Assembly: GCF_000336635.1 (NCBI RefSeq)
Contig: NZ_AOLY01000005.1
Location: 105,758-169,757 of the forward strand
Direction: 5' to 3'
From: Haloarcula japonica DSM 6131
GTDB taxonomy: Archaea > Halobacteriota > Halobacteria > Halobacteriales > Haloarculaceae
Length of the DNA stretch: 64,000 nt
The position numbers and the translations under genes were made by a program. The stretch's first letter is position 1; each line of letters begins with the position of its first letter. Positions 1-9,076 of the stretch are shown here, piece after piece. A model generated the notes under the pieces. That model was not told the origin of the DNA. It searched no databases and was given only the letters and a program-made list of their open reading frames with translations.

Positions 1-167
1 CGTTCCATATAGGTGAACAGCTGACTGCTGGCCCATGCGTCCTGAGCGAGGACCCCGAGTTCACCGACGAGCCGAAGCTATACGTCATCACCGACGAGGA
101 ACTCCCCGGCGACCTCATCAACGAAATCCGCCGCCTGGCGTTCGTCCGGACAATCGAACTGGCATAA
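1..167 (+). CDS. 3' end of an unidentified gene (truncated by window edge)
   Basis: An open frame enters from the left edge and ends at the TAA at 165-167. The last 54 residues are visible and finish with the motif LPGDLINEIRRL. That tail resembles the closing strand-helix-strand of an ACT-like regulatory domain, but too little is visible for a family call. The stop overlaps the ATG of the next gene (TAATG at 165-169), so the two are probably translationally coupled. Confidence 0.6.
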   Translation, partial: FHIGEQLTAGPCVLSEDPEFTDEPKLYVITDEELPGDLINEIRRLAFVRTIELA

Positions 168-502
168 TGCCGGCGACGCTCACCGTCGAGACGCCCGCCG
201 GCGAGACCCGCGAACTCACCGCCCAGGCCGGTGCGATCCTCCGAGATGTCCTCCTCGATGCCGGCCTCTCGCCCCACGGCCGCTACGCGACGCGGGTCAA
301 CTGCGGCGGCCGCGGCATCTGTGCCACCTGCGGCGTCCGCCTCGCCGAACCGCCCGAGCCCGACCACTGGCACGACGACCTCGCCGACCGATTCGGCTAC
401 CCGCGACTCTCCTGTCAGATTCAGGTCCGTGACGGGATGGCGGTCAAACTGCTGGACAAGCGAGTCTGGGGGTCACGACAGGCCGGTGACGGGACGGACT
501 GA
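167..502 (+). CDS. 2Fe-2S ferredoxin-like protein
   Basis: A 111-residue protein with the plant-type 2Fe-2S ligand pattern: NCGGRGICATC (C-x5-C-x2-C), then a fourth Cys in RLSCQI about 35 residues later. It should be a small cytoplasmic electron carrier or a subunit-like redox domain. I chose the ATG at 167 because it overlaps the upstream stop and removes an arginine-rich tail that a longer frame from 35 would add. It is distinct from the acidic halophilic ferredoxin at 27345: it lacks that protein's acidic N-terminal extension. The partner enzyme is unknown. Confidence 0.85.
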   Translation: MPATLTVETPAGETRELTAQAGAILRDVLLDAGLSPHGRYATRVNCGGRGICATCGVRLAEPPEPDHWHDDLADRFGYPRLSCQIQVRDGMAVKLLDKRVWGSRQAGDGTD

Positions 503-560
503 CTCGATACCGGGAGCGCGAACGACAAACGCTATTCCGCCGCCGGGCGTATCCCGGCCC

Positions 561-1163
561 GTGACGGACAGCTATCGGACCGTTCCGGGCCGTGGCGAGG
601 CACGCTTCGAGGTGCGGGGTTCGGAGTTCATCGGCCACGTCGCGCCGGCGACGACCGTCGAAGACGCCGAGGCGTTCGTCGACGCCGTCAGCGAGGAGTA
701 CGCTGACGCGACCCACAACGTCCCCGCCTACCGCGTTCGATCCGATCCCTTCCGGGAGTATTCCAGCGACGACAGCGAACCGAGCGGCAGCGCCGGCGAC
801 CCTGCGCTGAACGTCCTCCAGCAGCGCGAGGTCGAGAACGTCGTTGCCGTCGTCACGCGGTACTACGGCGGGACGAACCTCGGTGTCGGCGGTCTCGCCA
901 GTGCGTACTCCCGAGCGGTGAAGGAAGGCGTCGACGACGCCGGCATCGTCGAGGAAGTTCCCCACGAGCAGTTCACCGTGACCGTCGCCTACGACGACTC
1001 GGGCAGCGTTCGAAGCCTGCTCGAATCGGCGGGCATCGAGTTCGAGGCCGACTACGAGGCCGAAGTCGTCTTCGACGCTCGAGTCCCCACGACGGAGGGC
1101 AGCGAACTGCGGGACCGGATCCGGAGCGCGACCAGTGGGCGGGCCGCTATCGAACTGGAATGA
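561..1163 (+). CDS. IMPACT/YigZ family protein
   Basis: A 200-residue protein that starts at a GTG. It carries the YigZ/IMPACT signature: the early S-x-F-I-G segment (GSEFIGHVAP), D-A-T-H-N, then DGEPSGSAG-like EPSGSAGDP, and VVTRYYGGTNLGVGGLASAYS. The N-terminal UPF0029 domain is followed by a ferredoxin-fold C-terminal domain (about 135-200). In eukaryotes IMPACT regulates the kinase GCN2; in prokaryotes the role is not established. A longer frame from 231 overlaps the ferredoxin gene and was rejected. Confidence 0.88.
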   Translation: MTDSYRTVPGRGEARFEVRGSEFIGHVAPATTVEDAEAFVDAVSEEYADATHNVPAYRVRSDPFREYSSDDSEPSGSAGDPALNVLQQREVENVVAVVTRYYGGTNLGVGGLASAYSRAVKEGVDDAGIVEEVPHEQFTVTVAYDDSGSVRSLLESAGIEFEADYEAEVVFDARVPTTEGSELRDRIRSATSGRAAIELE

Positions 1164-1169
1164 CCCGCG

Positions 1170-2255
1170 CTACTCGTAGGTCGGCAGCCGCGCCGACTGC
1201 GCCGAGCCGTCGATAAAGGGCAGGTCGACCTGTTGTGCGCTGACCGGCTCACCGTCGATTCGGATTTTCAACGCTTCTTCGGGCCGTTCCCAGTTGAGGT
1301 TCGCCAGTGCGATAGGGGCTTCCCGCATCGGACTCTGCGCGGCGCGGGTCACGTCGCCGACGTGCTCGTCGCCGGCGAACACTGCGGCACCGGGGTCAGG
1401 ACACGCTTCGACGGCGAGGCCGACCAGCCGCTGGGTCGGATGGCCCCGATTCTCGATGCGGGAGACGACCTCCTGCCCGACGTAACACCCTTTCTCGAAG
1501 TCCAAGGCATTGCGGAGGCCGAGGTCGTTCGGGAGCGCGCCCTCGATTTCGGTGTCGAACAGCGGCGTCCCGGCCTCAAGCGTCAGGGTCTCCCAGGTCT
1601 GGTAGCCGAAAGGGACGGCGTTGAGCCCGCGGTTGACCAGCGTGTCGAAGACTGGCTCGGCGTCGTCAGCGCTACAGACCACGTCGTAGCTCTCCTCGCC
1701 TGCGAGGTTATCCGTCCGGATGACGGAGACGCCGGCGTCGCCGAGTTCCCCCCGCTCGAAGGTCAGCGGTGCCGGCGGGGTGCCGGTCTGGTGGAGGACA
1801 CTGGCGATTTTCTCTGTCGCTTTCGGCCCGTGGACGCCGAAGACGGCGAAGTCGTCGGTCGCCACATCGAACGCGACGTCCTGAATGAAGGTCTTGTCCG
1901 CCCACTCCCCGGCCAGTTCCTCGGCTTTCTGGGGCGGTGTGAACACGAGCAGGCGCTCGTCGGCGTTGTACACGTACATGTCCGTGTCGACGCGGCCGTC
2001 GGGGTCGAGCAAGAGCGCGTAACAGCCCGCGCCGTCCTCATCCGGGACGCGGTTCGAGACGGCGTTGTCGACGTAGTCGACGCGGTCCTCGCCGGTGACG
2101 ACGATGACGCCGTAGCCGTACTCCATCGCGCCGACGACGTTCCGGACCGCGCGGTGGGTCCGCTCCGGTCGCCCGTAGTTGTCGACGACCCGCCGACCAC
2201 CGACCTCCCTGAACGTCGCTCCGTGGGCCTCGTGAACGGACTCGAGAACAGTCAT
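1170..2255 (-). CDS. YgfZ/GcvT-like folate-binding aminomethyltransferase-family protein
   Basis: A 361-residue protein containing the YgfZ fingerprint KGCYVGQEVVSR (about residue 256), followed by the C-terminal barrel region. YgfZ/IBA57 proteins are GcvT homologues that use folate and support Fe-S cluster enzymes. No glycine-cleavage partners (GcvH, GcvP) sit nearby, which favours the YgfZ-type role over a true T-protein. It converges on the IMPACT-family gene, with only six bases between the stops. Annotation pipelines often label such genes 'gcvT', which would be misleading here. Confidence 0.85.
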   Translation of the reverse strand: MTVLESVHEAHGATFREVGGRRVVDNYGRPERTHRAVRNVVGAMEYGYGVIVVTGEDRVDYVDNAVSNRVPDEDGAGCYALLLDPDGRVDTDMYVYNADERLLVFTPPQKAEELAGEWADKTFIQDVAFDVATDDFAVFGVHGPKATEKIASVLHQTGTPPAPLTFERGELGDAGVSVIRTDNLAGEESYDVVCSADDAEPVFDTLVNRGLNAVPFGYQTWETLTLEAGTPLFDTEIEGALPNDLGLRNALDFEKGCYVGQEVVSRIENRGHPTQRLVGLAVEACPDPGAAVFAGDEHVGDVTRAAQSPMREAPIALANLNWERPEEALKIRIDGEPVSAQQVDLPFIDGSAQSARLPTYE

Positions 2256-2293
2256 TGCACGATCATGCGGCCCTCGCGGGGAAAAACGTCCCG

Positions 2294-3529
2294 TTAGCGT
2301 CGCCGGCGTGCGAGGGCAGCGGCCGCGAGCAGCGCAGCCATCGTCAGGCCGACGGTGAAGCCCGGACCGCTGCCGTCAGTCGTTTCGGTCGCCGTCGGTT
2401 CCGGCGTCTGGGCCGCCCCTCCTGTCGTCGTCTCCTCGCCCGGTCTGAACGCGGTGACGTTCGTCGTCGTGGTGAGGTCGCCGGCTGTCGCGGTGAACGT
2501 GACGTTGCCGGCTGTGGGGACTGTTGCCGTTATTTCGCCGTCCGCGTCAGTTTGTCCGACCTCGGTCCCGTTCCGAGTCACTGTCGCGTTCGCCACCGGT
2601 TCGTCGTACTCATCGGTAACCGTGAGCCGGACGTTCGCGTCGACGACGACCTGTCTGTTATCGGGAGAGAGCGTAATCTCCGGAGTACGCCGGATGTCCA
2701 CGTCGATAGACGTTTCGTCTTCAGCCACGCTGACGCGCCTCTCGACTGTCTCGTAGCCTTCCTTCGTCACTGTGACGTCGTAGCGGTCGTTGACCGGCAC
2801 GCTGACCGACGCCGTCCCGTCGGAGAGCGTTGGCACGGTGCCGTCGAATCCGCTGTTTGATTCGACCCGGACGGTCGCGTCCCGGATCGGTCTGGAGTCA
2901 TTGAAGTGGTCGTCGACGACCTCGGCCTGCAGCAGGACTGACCCCTCGCTAACTTGGACCGTCGTCGTCGTCTCGCCGGTGATGGACACGGTGGTCAGGT
3001 TACGGTAGAACCCCGGCTTGGTGACGATGACGCTGTACTCGCCTTCTTCGACAGGCTGTGTCGTGACGGTCCCGTCACTGCCTGCGTTCCTGTCGACCAC
3101 GTAGTTCCCGTCCCGATACAGCCGGATGCGGGCGTTCTCGGCCGGCTGGCCGTCCGCCGTCACCGCGTTGACTGTGGCCGTCGCTGACTCCGAGACCGCT
3201 ACCTCGATGGACTCCGCCTCGGCATCTTCGACGACGTAGGGGACGTTTCGGACGTATTCGTCGTCATCTATTTGCAGCATGACATCAGCTCCCTCGGGGA
3301 CATCGATAAGTGCCTGCCCGTTTGCCCGCGTCGTCTCATTCGATGGCCCCCCTGCTCCGCCATCCCACGTCGCCGAGATGTCGATACCACTGAGCGGGTC
3401 GCCGTCCTGGTTAACCACGGTGACGGTGAGTGTCACCTGTGATTGTGCAGCAGCCGTTCCCGCCACTACTCCGGCCCCTACCAGTAGTGTCAGCACTGCA
3501 GTTGTTAACAAGGCACGGTGGCCGAGCAT
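2294..3529 (-). CDS. Secreted surface protein with Ig-like/carboxypeptidase-regulatory repeats and PGF-CTERM anchor
   Basis: A 411-residue protein. The N-terminal hydrophobic stretch (about 8-28) ending GTAAAQ is a Sec signal peptide. The body is a chain of beta-sandwich modules with phrases such as GQALIDVPEGAD and DADGEITATVPTAG, typical of CarboxypepD_reg and big-Ig-like domains. A Thr/Glu-rich linker precedes GSGPGFTVGLTMAALLAAA-RRRR: a PGF motif, one transmembrane helix and a basic tail, the sorting signal processed by archaeosortase A. It is predicted to be a lipid-anchored, probably glycosylated cell-surface protein. Ligand unknown. Confidence 0.88.
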   Translation of the reverse strand: MLGHRALLTTAVLTLLVGAGVVAGTAAAQSQVTLTVTVVNQDGDPLSGIDISATWDGGAGGPSNETTRANGQALIDVPEGADVMLQIDDDEYVRNVPYVVEDAEAESIEVAVSESATATVNAVTADGQPAENARIRLYRDGNYVVDRNAGSDGTVTTQPVEEGEYSVIVTKPGFYRNLTTVSITGETTTTVQVSEGSVLLQAEVVDDHFNDSRPIRDATVRVESNSGFDGTVPTLSDGTASVSVPVNDRYDVTVTKEGYETVERRVSVAEDETSIDVDIRRTPEITLSPDNRQVVVDANVRLTVTDEYDEPVANATVTRNGTEVGQTDADGEITATVPTAGNVTFTATAGDLTTTTNVTAFRPGEETTTGGAAQTPEPTATETTDGSGPGFTVGLTMAALLAAAALARRRR

Positions 3530-3580
3530 ACCTGATTAATAAAAGTGTGGACGTAAATCAGTACTGCCGGTAGGGACTCC

Positions 3581-4525
3581 CTACGGCCGTCTAGACTGCT
3601 GTGAATCGACGAGCCGCTCGACTTCGGACGGTTCGAGCGGCGTCAACGGCCCGGACAGTGTCCGAGACAGCGCTGCTGCCGCGACCCCGTAGAGCAGCGC
3701 TTCGTCCGTGTCAGCACCGGCAGCCAGTTGCTGGAGCGTCGCGCCGATGAAGGCCTCGTGTTGTCCCGACTCGTCCACTGCGGACGTCTCGATGGCATCC
3801 TGCTCGTGAATGACGCCGTCGTGGTAGGCAACCGCGCCGTACTCGCTCCGTGTGAGAATCACGCGGGTGAGATCGTACTCCGTTGCGAGCGTGTGCACGA
3901 CTTCGCGCGGGCTTCCGGTTGTATCAAACACCGCGGAAACCTGGTCTTCGGCAGCAAAGAGGGTATCGACGGCCGGCAGCAGATCTGCAAGCGCGTCGCG
4001 CGCGTCGTCGGCGTCCCACAGCCCTGGATGGAAATCGAGATCGAATGCTCGCATCCCTGCGGCCGCCCTGAGTAACGCCCCCGTCGTGTCGGCGGCTGTG
4101 TCAGACAGTGAGAGGGTAGTGCCCGAGGTGAACACTACGTCCGCGTTCTGTATCTCGCCCATCGGTAGCTCGCCAGGCGTCAGCGTCGCCATCGCGGTGT
4201 TGCCGCGGTCTTGTAGCAGCCGCTCGGCACGGGGCGGGGCAGCGTCCTCGTGGAACGTGAGCCCCTGCCGTCCGGCGTCCGGGTCTGCCCAGACGACCTC
4301 TGTCTCCAGACCGAACTCGTGGAGCTCTGCGACGACGCGCCGCCCGAGCGGTGTGTCCGGAACCTTCGACAGCCACCGTGCGTCAGCCCCGAGTCGGCCG
4401 GCCGTCGCCGCGACACCGCTCGCTGTCCCGTCGACGTGAATCGACGCCTCGCGAGCCGTTTCGAACCGCTGTCCGTCTGGGGGTGCAAATCTGAGAGCGG
4501 TCTCGCCGAACGTTACGAGTGACAT
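3581..4525 (-). CDS. PfkB/ribokinase-family protein with altered active-site motif
   Basis: A 314-residue protein with the ribokinase fold order: start LVTFGETALRF, middle DTPLGRRVVAELHEFGLET, end near VERLVDS. Haloarchaeal relatives are labelled sugar or 2-keto-3-deoxygluconate kinases. The catalytic DTTGAGDAF motif is replaced by DESGQHEAF (about residue 247), and the N-terminal GG-x-x-x-N substrate motif by DGTASGVAA. The catalytic Asp and the anion-hole glycines are therefore not conserved, and activity should not be assumed. It stands alone between two minus-strand genes. Confidence 0.8.
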   Translation of the reverse strand: MSLVTFGETALRFAPPDGQRFETAREASIHVDGTASGVAATAGRLGADARWLSKVPDTPLGRRVVAELHEFGLETEVVWADPDAGRQGLTFHEDAAPPRAERLLQDRGNTAMATLTPGELPMGEIQNADVVFTSGTTLSLSDTAADTTGALLRAAAGMRAFDLDFHPGLWDADDARDALADLLPAVDTLFAAEDQVSAVFDTTGSPREVVHTLATEYDLTRVILTRSEYGAVAYHDGVIHEQDAIETSAVDESGQHEAFIGATLQQLAAGADTDEALLYGVAAAALSRTLSGPLTPLEPSEVERLVDSQQSRRP

Positions 4526-4605
4526 ACCGCGTGCATCGGGAGACGTAGGTTTAGTTTAATCGGCTGTATCGACTGCTGTGTCGGGGGACGGACCGGAATC
4601 CCTCG

Positions 4606-6759
4606 CTATCGCCGCCGACCGCCGTGTCCGGGGTAATCCCGCTCGAACCGGTCTTCGAGTTCCTGCCGGTCGATGTGGATGATCGTCGGTCGTCCGTGGG
4701 GGCACGCGTAGGGGTTCTCACACTCGTCCAGCGCGGCGAGTAGTTCCCGGACGGAGCCTTCAGTCAGCGACGTGTTTCCGGTCACAGAGGGGTAACACGC
4801 CAGATCGCCGAGCAGTTCGTCGGCCGCCGCTTCGACCGTTGCCGCCGCCTCGTCGTCGCCGGAGACGAACGCACCCAGCACGTCCCTGACGATGTCCGGA
4901 CCGGCCGCGTCGGCGATAACGCCCGGGAGGGTTCGGACCTCGACGCTTCGTTCACCCGTCTGCGCCGTATGGAACCCCAGACTCGCCAGCGCGTCGCTGC
5001 GCCGGTCGAACACGTCGGCTTCGCGGGCGGTCAGTTCCAGTTCGACTGGATCTGCGAGTGCCTGTGTCGTCGTTTCGCCTTCGAACTTGGCCTTGAGCCG
5101 TTCGTAGTTGACCCGCTCGTCAGCTGCGTGCTGGTCGACCAGTACGAGGCCGTCGTCCGTCTCCGCGACGACGTAGGTGTCGGCTAACTGCCCGAGAATC
5201 CGCATCGAGGGTAGCGACTCGTGGCTCGCCTCTGGCGCGTCGCCAAGGTGTGTCTGCTCCTGGCCACCGGTGAACTTCCGTTCCCCGCGCTCCGTCTCCG
5301 TTCGTCCCGCTACCGACGCGTCGCGGCGCGCACCGGCGCTATCTCCACTCGAAACGCTGCCCTCCGTCCGTCGTTCCCCGGATCCGCCCGACGTGTCGTC
5401 TTTCGCCTCGGTCGTGGAGGCTCGTTTCGCATCGGCTGATCGATCTGATGAAGGCGTCTCAGCGGACTGGTGACCTGCTCTCTCCGTCTGGGCACTCTCA
5501 GGTCGCTCCGTGGGATCAGGACTCGACTTCTGGAGTGGTGTATCAGCATCGCTCTCCGTCGTTGTGCTGTCCGGCCGCGCTGACGTTGCTGCCTCGTCTC
5601 CGGCGTCCAGGTCATCCGAATCTGACCGCTGGCGCTCGCCGTCGCTCGTTCCGTCCGATTCCGGCGTTATCTCCGTCTGCTCGGGTGCCGACCGGCCACG
5701 CGGCGCTGTCGAGCGCAGTAGCCCTTCCCGTAACAACGCGTCCTCGACGGCGGTCCGGACCTGCTCCCGAACGCCCTCGTCGTCGGCGAAGCGGACCTCC
5801 ATTTTCCGCGGGTGAACGTTCACGTCCACGTCGCCCGCGGGCACGTCTAGAAAGAGGACGGCGAAGGGGTAGCGGTCCGGCGCGATCTGGGTCCCGTAGG
5901 CGTCAACGACGGCGTCTCGAACGGTTCCAGCCCTGACGTAGCGACCGTTGACGTACGTCGAGAGGTACTCGCGGCCGGAGCGGTTCGTCTCGGGGTGGGA
6001 GACGAGGCCGTGGACGCCGTCGAGTGGTCCGTCGGGGAAACTACCAGCGTCGTCTCCACCCGCGTTCGCTTCCGACCCCGCACCGACCGAAATCATCGAC
6101 TCGGCGACCTCCCGCCCGTAGACGGACATCACTGTCTCTCGCAGGTCGCCCTGGCCGGTCGTCGAGAACGTTTCGCGGTCGCCGTGTGTCAGCGAGACGG
6201 CCACGTCCGGGTTAGCCAGTGCGTAACTGGCGACAACGGTGTTGACGTGTGCGAACTCCGTCGACTCCTGTTTGAGGTACTTCCGGCGGGCCGGGACGTT
6301 ATAGAAGAGGTCTTCGACCGCTATCGTCGTCCCTTCCGGACAGCCGGCGGGACCGACTGACGTGACGTCGCCGCCTTCGAGAACGAGTTCCGTCCCGACG
6401 TCGCCGCCGCGGGGTCTGGTCCGGATCGTCAGCCGCGACACTGCCCCGATTGCGTGCAGCGCCTCGCCGCGGAACCCGAGCGTTCCCACGCCACCTTCTA
6501 GGTCCGCAATGTCGCGGATCTTCGATGTCGTGTGTTTCTCGACGGCCGTCTCGACAGCCTCGCGATCCATCCCGACACCGTCGTCCGTGACCTGAATCCC
6601 GTCGGTTCCGCCGGCTTCGACGACGACATCGACCCGGTTCGCGTCGGCGTCGATGGCGTTCTCGACCAGTTCCTTGACGACGGAGGCCGGTCGCTCGACC
6701 ACCTCGCCGGCCGCGATGCGTTCGACGGTCCGGTCGTCGAGTCGCTGGATATCGGTCAT
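4606..6759 (-). CDS. mutL: DNA mismatch repair protein MutL (endonuclease-type)
   Basis: A 717-residue protein starting at MTDIQRLDD. The GHKL ATPase motifs are present: ELVENAIDADA (about 30-40), DDGVGMD (about 63-69) and LGFRGEALHAI (about 92). A long, low-complexity Ser/Thr/Asp/Glu/Arg-rich linker follows (about 335-510). The C-terminal dimerisation domain contains DQHAADERVNYE, the DQHA(x)2E(x)4E metal-dependent nicking motif of PMS2-like MutL, and CPHGRPT near the end. The protein should nick the error-bearing strand after recruitment by MutS, which is encoded at 17016-19775. A frame extension to 6948 adds 63 unlikely residues. Confidence 0.95.
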   Translation of the reverse strand: MTDIQRLDDRTVERIAAGEVVERPASVVKELVENAIDADANRVDVVVEAGGTDGIQVTDDGVGMDREAVETAVEKHTTSKIRDIADLEGGVGTLGFRGEALHAIGAVSRLTIRTRPRGGDVGTELVLEGGDVTSVGPAGCPEGTTIAVEDLFYNVPARRKYLKQESTEFAHVNTVVASYALANPDVAVSLTHGDRETFSTTGQGDLRETVMSVYGREVAESMISVGAGSEANAGGDDAGSFPDGPLDGVHGLVSHPETNRSGREYLSTYVNGRYVRAGTVRDAVVDAYGTQIAPDRYPFAVLFLDVPAGDVDVNVHPRKMEVRFADDEGVREQVRTAVEDALLREGLLRSTAPRGRSAPEQTEITPESDGTSDGERQRSDSDDLDAGDEAATSARPDSTTTESDADTPLQKSSPDPTERPESAQTERAGHQSAETPSSDRSADAKRASTTEAKDDTSGGSGERRTEGSVSSGDSAGARRDASVAGRTETERGERKFTGGQEQTHLGDAPEASHESLPSMRILGQLADTYVVAETDDGLVLVDQHAADERVNYERLKAKFEGETTTQALADPVELELTAREADVFDRRSDALASLGFHTAQTGERSVEVRTLPGVIADAAGPDIVRDVLGAFVSGDDEAAATVEAAADELLGDLACYPSVTGNTSLTEGSVRELLAALDECENPYACPHGRPTIIHIDRQELEDRFERDYPGHGGRRR

Positions 6760-6893
6760 ACGTGCCTCCGCATGTGATTGCCACGGGCTAACGGACGGAG
6801 CGACTTGATACTGTCTGCCCTCGTCCCGCCTATCAGCATAGTCATGAAAATAGTTAACACAAAACAGTCCTGACCGTCGCATGGTGACGACCC

Positions 6894-7037
6894 ATGTGCC
6901 ACCACAGAGAACGCTCTTGGACAGAAGCGACGGCGGACGACGAGGCAACTGACGAGGACGAGGAGGAACTCCCGTCCTTCCTCAACGAGGAGGCGACCGA
7001 AACCGAGGTGCTGACCGACGGCGGCGACGAGGCGTAG
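6894..7037 (+). CDS. Small acidic haloarchaeal protein, 47 aa
   Basis: The frame starts ATG at 6894 (MCHHRERSW) and ends TAG at 7037. The composition is strongly acidic after residue 10, with LPSFLNEE and VLTDGGDE motifs. This is the typical shape of haloarchaeal mini-proteins with an N-terminal MC-aromatic/His segment and a Glu/Asp tail. It is divergent from mutL, with 134 bases between the starts. A run of seven T at 7075-7081 lies 37 bases past the stop and fits an archaeal terminator. No function is known to me. Confidence 0.65.
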   Translation: MCHHRERSWTEATADDEATDEDEEELPSFLNEEATETEVLTDGGDEA

Positions 7038-7074
7038 CAGGGTTTCCCCTCGGCAGCGGTGTTGGCAAACCAGC

Positions 7075-7081
7075 TTTTTTT
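7075..7081 (+). terminator. Oligo-T transcription terminator
   Basis: A run of seven T follows the 47-residue gene and lies 76 bases before the next plus-strand start. Archaeal RNA polymerase terminates at such U-runs without needing a hairpin. Confidence 0.5.
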
Positions 7082-7156
7082 ATCGTGTGTGCGTTTCGCA
7101 AACCCGATAGCTAAAGTACGCTCGCCATCAGTCGCCACTATCCTGTGGATATCGAC

Positions 7157-8413
7157 ATGGAACAATACGACCAACTCTACCGGCTCTACAAGAGCGTAGA
7201 CACGACGACGCTGCGCGGCTATCAGGAGTTCGTCGACCTGTTTCCCCCGCTCAGCTCGACTGTCGCGCTGGAACAGTGGGAAACCGCCAGCGACCGCCTG
7301 GATGAACTCAAGGCCGACATCACCGAGGAGTTCCCCGGAACCGGCGAGACCTACGCGGAAATCGCGGCCCGGCTGACCCGCGACGAGGCCTTCACCGCGC
7401 TCGACCTCTACTCGAAGTACGACCGGTCGGTGAACGTGCTTGTGCTGGACGTCGACGAGACGCTCCGGTCAGCGGGCGACACCGACAACGAAATACCCCG
7501 CGATACGCTATATCTTCTGACGCAGTTTCACGAAGCCGGCGTCCCCATCGTCGTCTGTACCGGCCAGACCCTGGAGAACGTCAAGGGATTCATGATACAG
7601 GGCCTTGGCAACGACCTCGTCTCCTCCGGGCGGATGAGCATCGTCTACGAGTCCGGCAACGGCGTGTTCACGCCCAAGCACGGCGAGGACACCAAGCGCC
7701 TCCTCTACGAGCGCCTCGACGGCGCGGTCGTGGACGTGTTCGAGACCGTCCGCCGCCGGGTCCTCTCGGAGGCCCCCGACGTCGTCGGCAAGCGCTGTCA
7801 CCTCCAGGGCAACGAGTTCAACGTGACGCTGAAACCCAACGCCGAGGTCGGCAGCGACAACGCCGTCGAAATCATCGACGAGTCGTTGCGGTACCTCTGT
7901 GGTCTGGTCGGCGACGCCATCGCCGCACAGGTCGACGCCGAAGTCGAGGACCCCGCAGGCTACGCGCGGGCCTACTTCAGCCGCGATCCGGAGATTCTCG
8001 ACGTGTTGGCGGCCGGCGGCCTGTCGACCGACGCCGACATCGACGACGCGCCCGATGCGTTCCGCGAGGTCCTCGAACGCGTCGATCTGGGCTACTACGA
8101 GGGCGACGCGGCCGAACTCGTGAGTCTCGAACTGGACAAATCCGCCGGGGTCGAGGAGGCCTTCGACGTCCTCGGCATCGACGACCCGTTCGCGCTCGTG
8201 ATGGGCGACAGCAAGAGCGACCTGCGGGTGATGCGCTGGGTCGACGAGAACGACGCTGGCGTCGCCGCCGCGCCCGCACACTCCTCGCCGGACGTCCTCG
8301 ACCACGTCAGTTCGAGGGACGATTTGGTGTACGAGGCCGGCGACGCCAGTACGGTCCTCCGGACGATCTACGGGCTCAGTCTCATCGAGGAGTTGGGCGA
8401 GGAGAGCGAGTGA
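7157..8413 (+). CDS. HAD-superfamily hydrolase
   Basis: A 418-residue protein. HAD motif I is LVLDVDETL (D-x-D-x-T, about residue 100), motif II is VVCTGQT, and motif IV is LVMGDSKSDLRVM near residue 358. The extra ~90 N-terminal residues and a large cap between motifs II and III make it longer than a minimal phosphatase. It is predicted to be a cytoplasmic Mg2+-dependent phosphatase of unknown substrate. I prefer ATG at 7157; an in-frame GTG at 7145 would add four residues. The gene is monocistronic. Confidence 0.8.
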   Translation: MEQYDQLYRLYKSVDTTTLRGYQEFVDLFPPLSSTVALEQWETASDRLDELKADITEEFPGTGETYAEIAARLTRDEAFTALDLYSKYDRSVNVLVLDVDETLRSAGDTDNEIPRDTLYLLTQFHEAGVPIVVCTGQTLENVKGFMIQGLGNDLVSSGRMSIVYESGNGVFTPKHGEDTKRLLYERLDGAVVDVFETVRRRVLSEAPDVVGKRCHLQGNEFNVTLKPNAEVGSDNAVEIIDESLRYLCGLVGDAIAAQVDAEVEDPAGYARAYFSRDPEILDVLAAGGLSTDADIDDAPDAFREVLERVDLGYYEGDAAELVSLELDKSAGVEEAFDVLGIDDPFALVMGDSKSDLRVMRWVDENDAGVAAAPAHSSPDVLDHVSSRDDLVYEAGDASTVLRTIYGLSLIEELGEESE

Positions 8414-8505
8414 GCTACAATTTCCCGTTTTCTAACGGTCTCGAGCGACTGAATCGGACGGGCTTTCCACCCAACAGTTAGGCGTCCACCGACCGAACTG
8501 CTACC

Positions 8506-9012
8506 ATGAGCCTCGATAACGTGTTCGGACAGGTACCGGACCCGCAGTCGTACTCCTTCCCGGACTACTCGCTCCCGCAGGGCGACCCCGTCAAACCCAT
8601 CGCGCTGACCGACGACGAACTGACGGCGCTGCTCGACCTGTACGACGCGTTCAGCGCCGTGGACCCGACGGGTATGGACTCGAACCCGTTCCTGCGGGCC
8701 ACCAGCGAGTTCCTCCAGCAAACGCTCGGTGCGCCGCTGTCCCGCCCCGACGAGGAACTGAACGACGACATCGCCGCCTTGCTCAACGACTTTTCGGACG
8801 ATCTGGGCGGGCGGTCGATGGGCGTCGTCGACGCCACGCCGGCCCACCACCGCACGCTGTACTTCTTCCTGACCAGTTGCAAGGCGTACCACATGGCCCC
8901 GCATCTGCAGTTCGACCCGGACTCGGCCGCCGTCGAGACGCTGTATGCCGTCTACGAACGCGTCACCGACCAGGCGTTCTATCTCAAACGGCCGAAAAGC
9001 GTTTTGGAGTGA
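8506..9012 (+). CDS. Conserved haloarchaeal protein of unknown function
   Basis: A 168-residue soluble, acidic, mainly helical protein. I recognise no catalytic motif. A segment with paired His and aromatic residues (TPAHHRTLYFFL and KAYHMAPHL, about 120-145) is the most distinctive part and might bind a ligand or metal. No signal peptide or membrane helix. It lies 92 bases after the HAD gene and 64 bases before a small zinc-finger-like gene on the same strand, so it could share a transcript with the latter. Confidence 0.6.
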   Translation: MSLDNVFGQVPDPQSYSFPDYSLPQGDPVKPIALTDDELTALLDLYDAFSAVDPTGMDSNPFLRATSEFLQQTLGAPLSRPDEELNDDIAALLNDFSDDLGGRSMGVVDATPAHHRTLYFFLTSCKAYHMAPHLQFDPDSAAVETLYAVYERVTDQAFYLKRPKSVLE

Positions 9013-9076
9013 GTTCGGGCGTGTGCCAGGCAGACGCTCCGGTCCGTTTATCGGGGAGCGAAAGAAACTGCCGGCA

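Noticed and set aside
1233-2297. A 354-residue plus-strand frame opposite the YgfZ-like gene
   Set aside because: Shadow of the complementary gene, which holds the KGCYVGQE motif.
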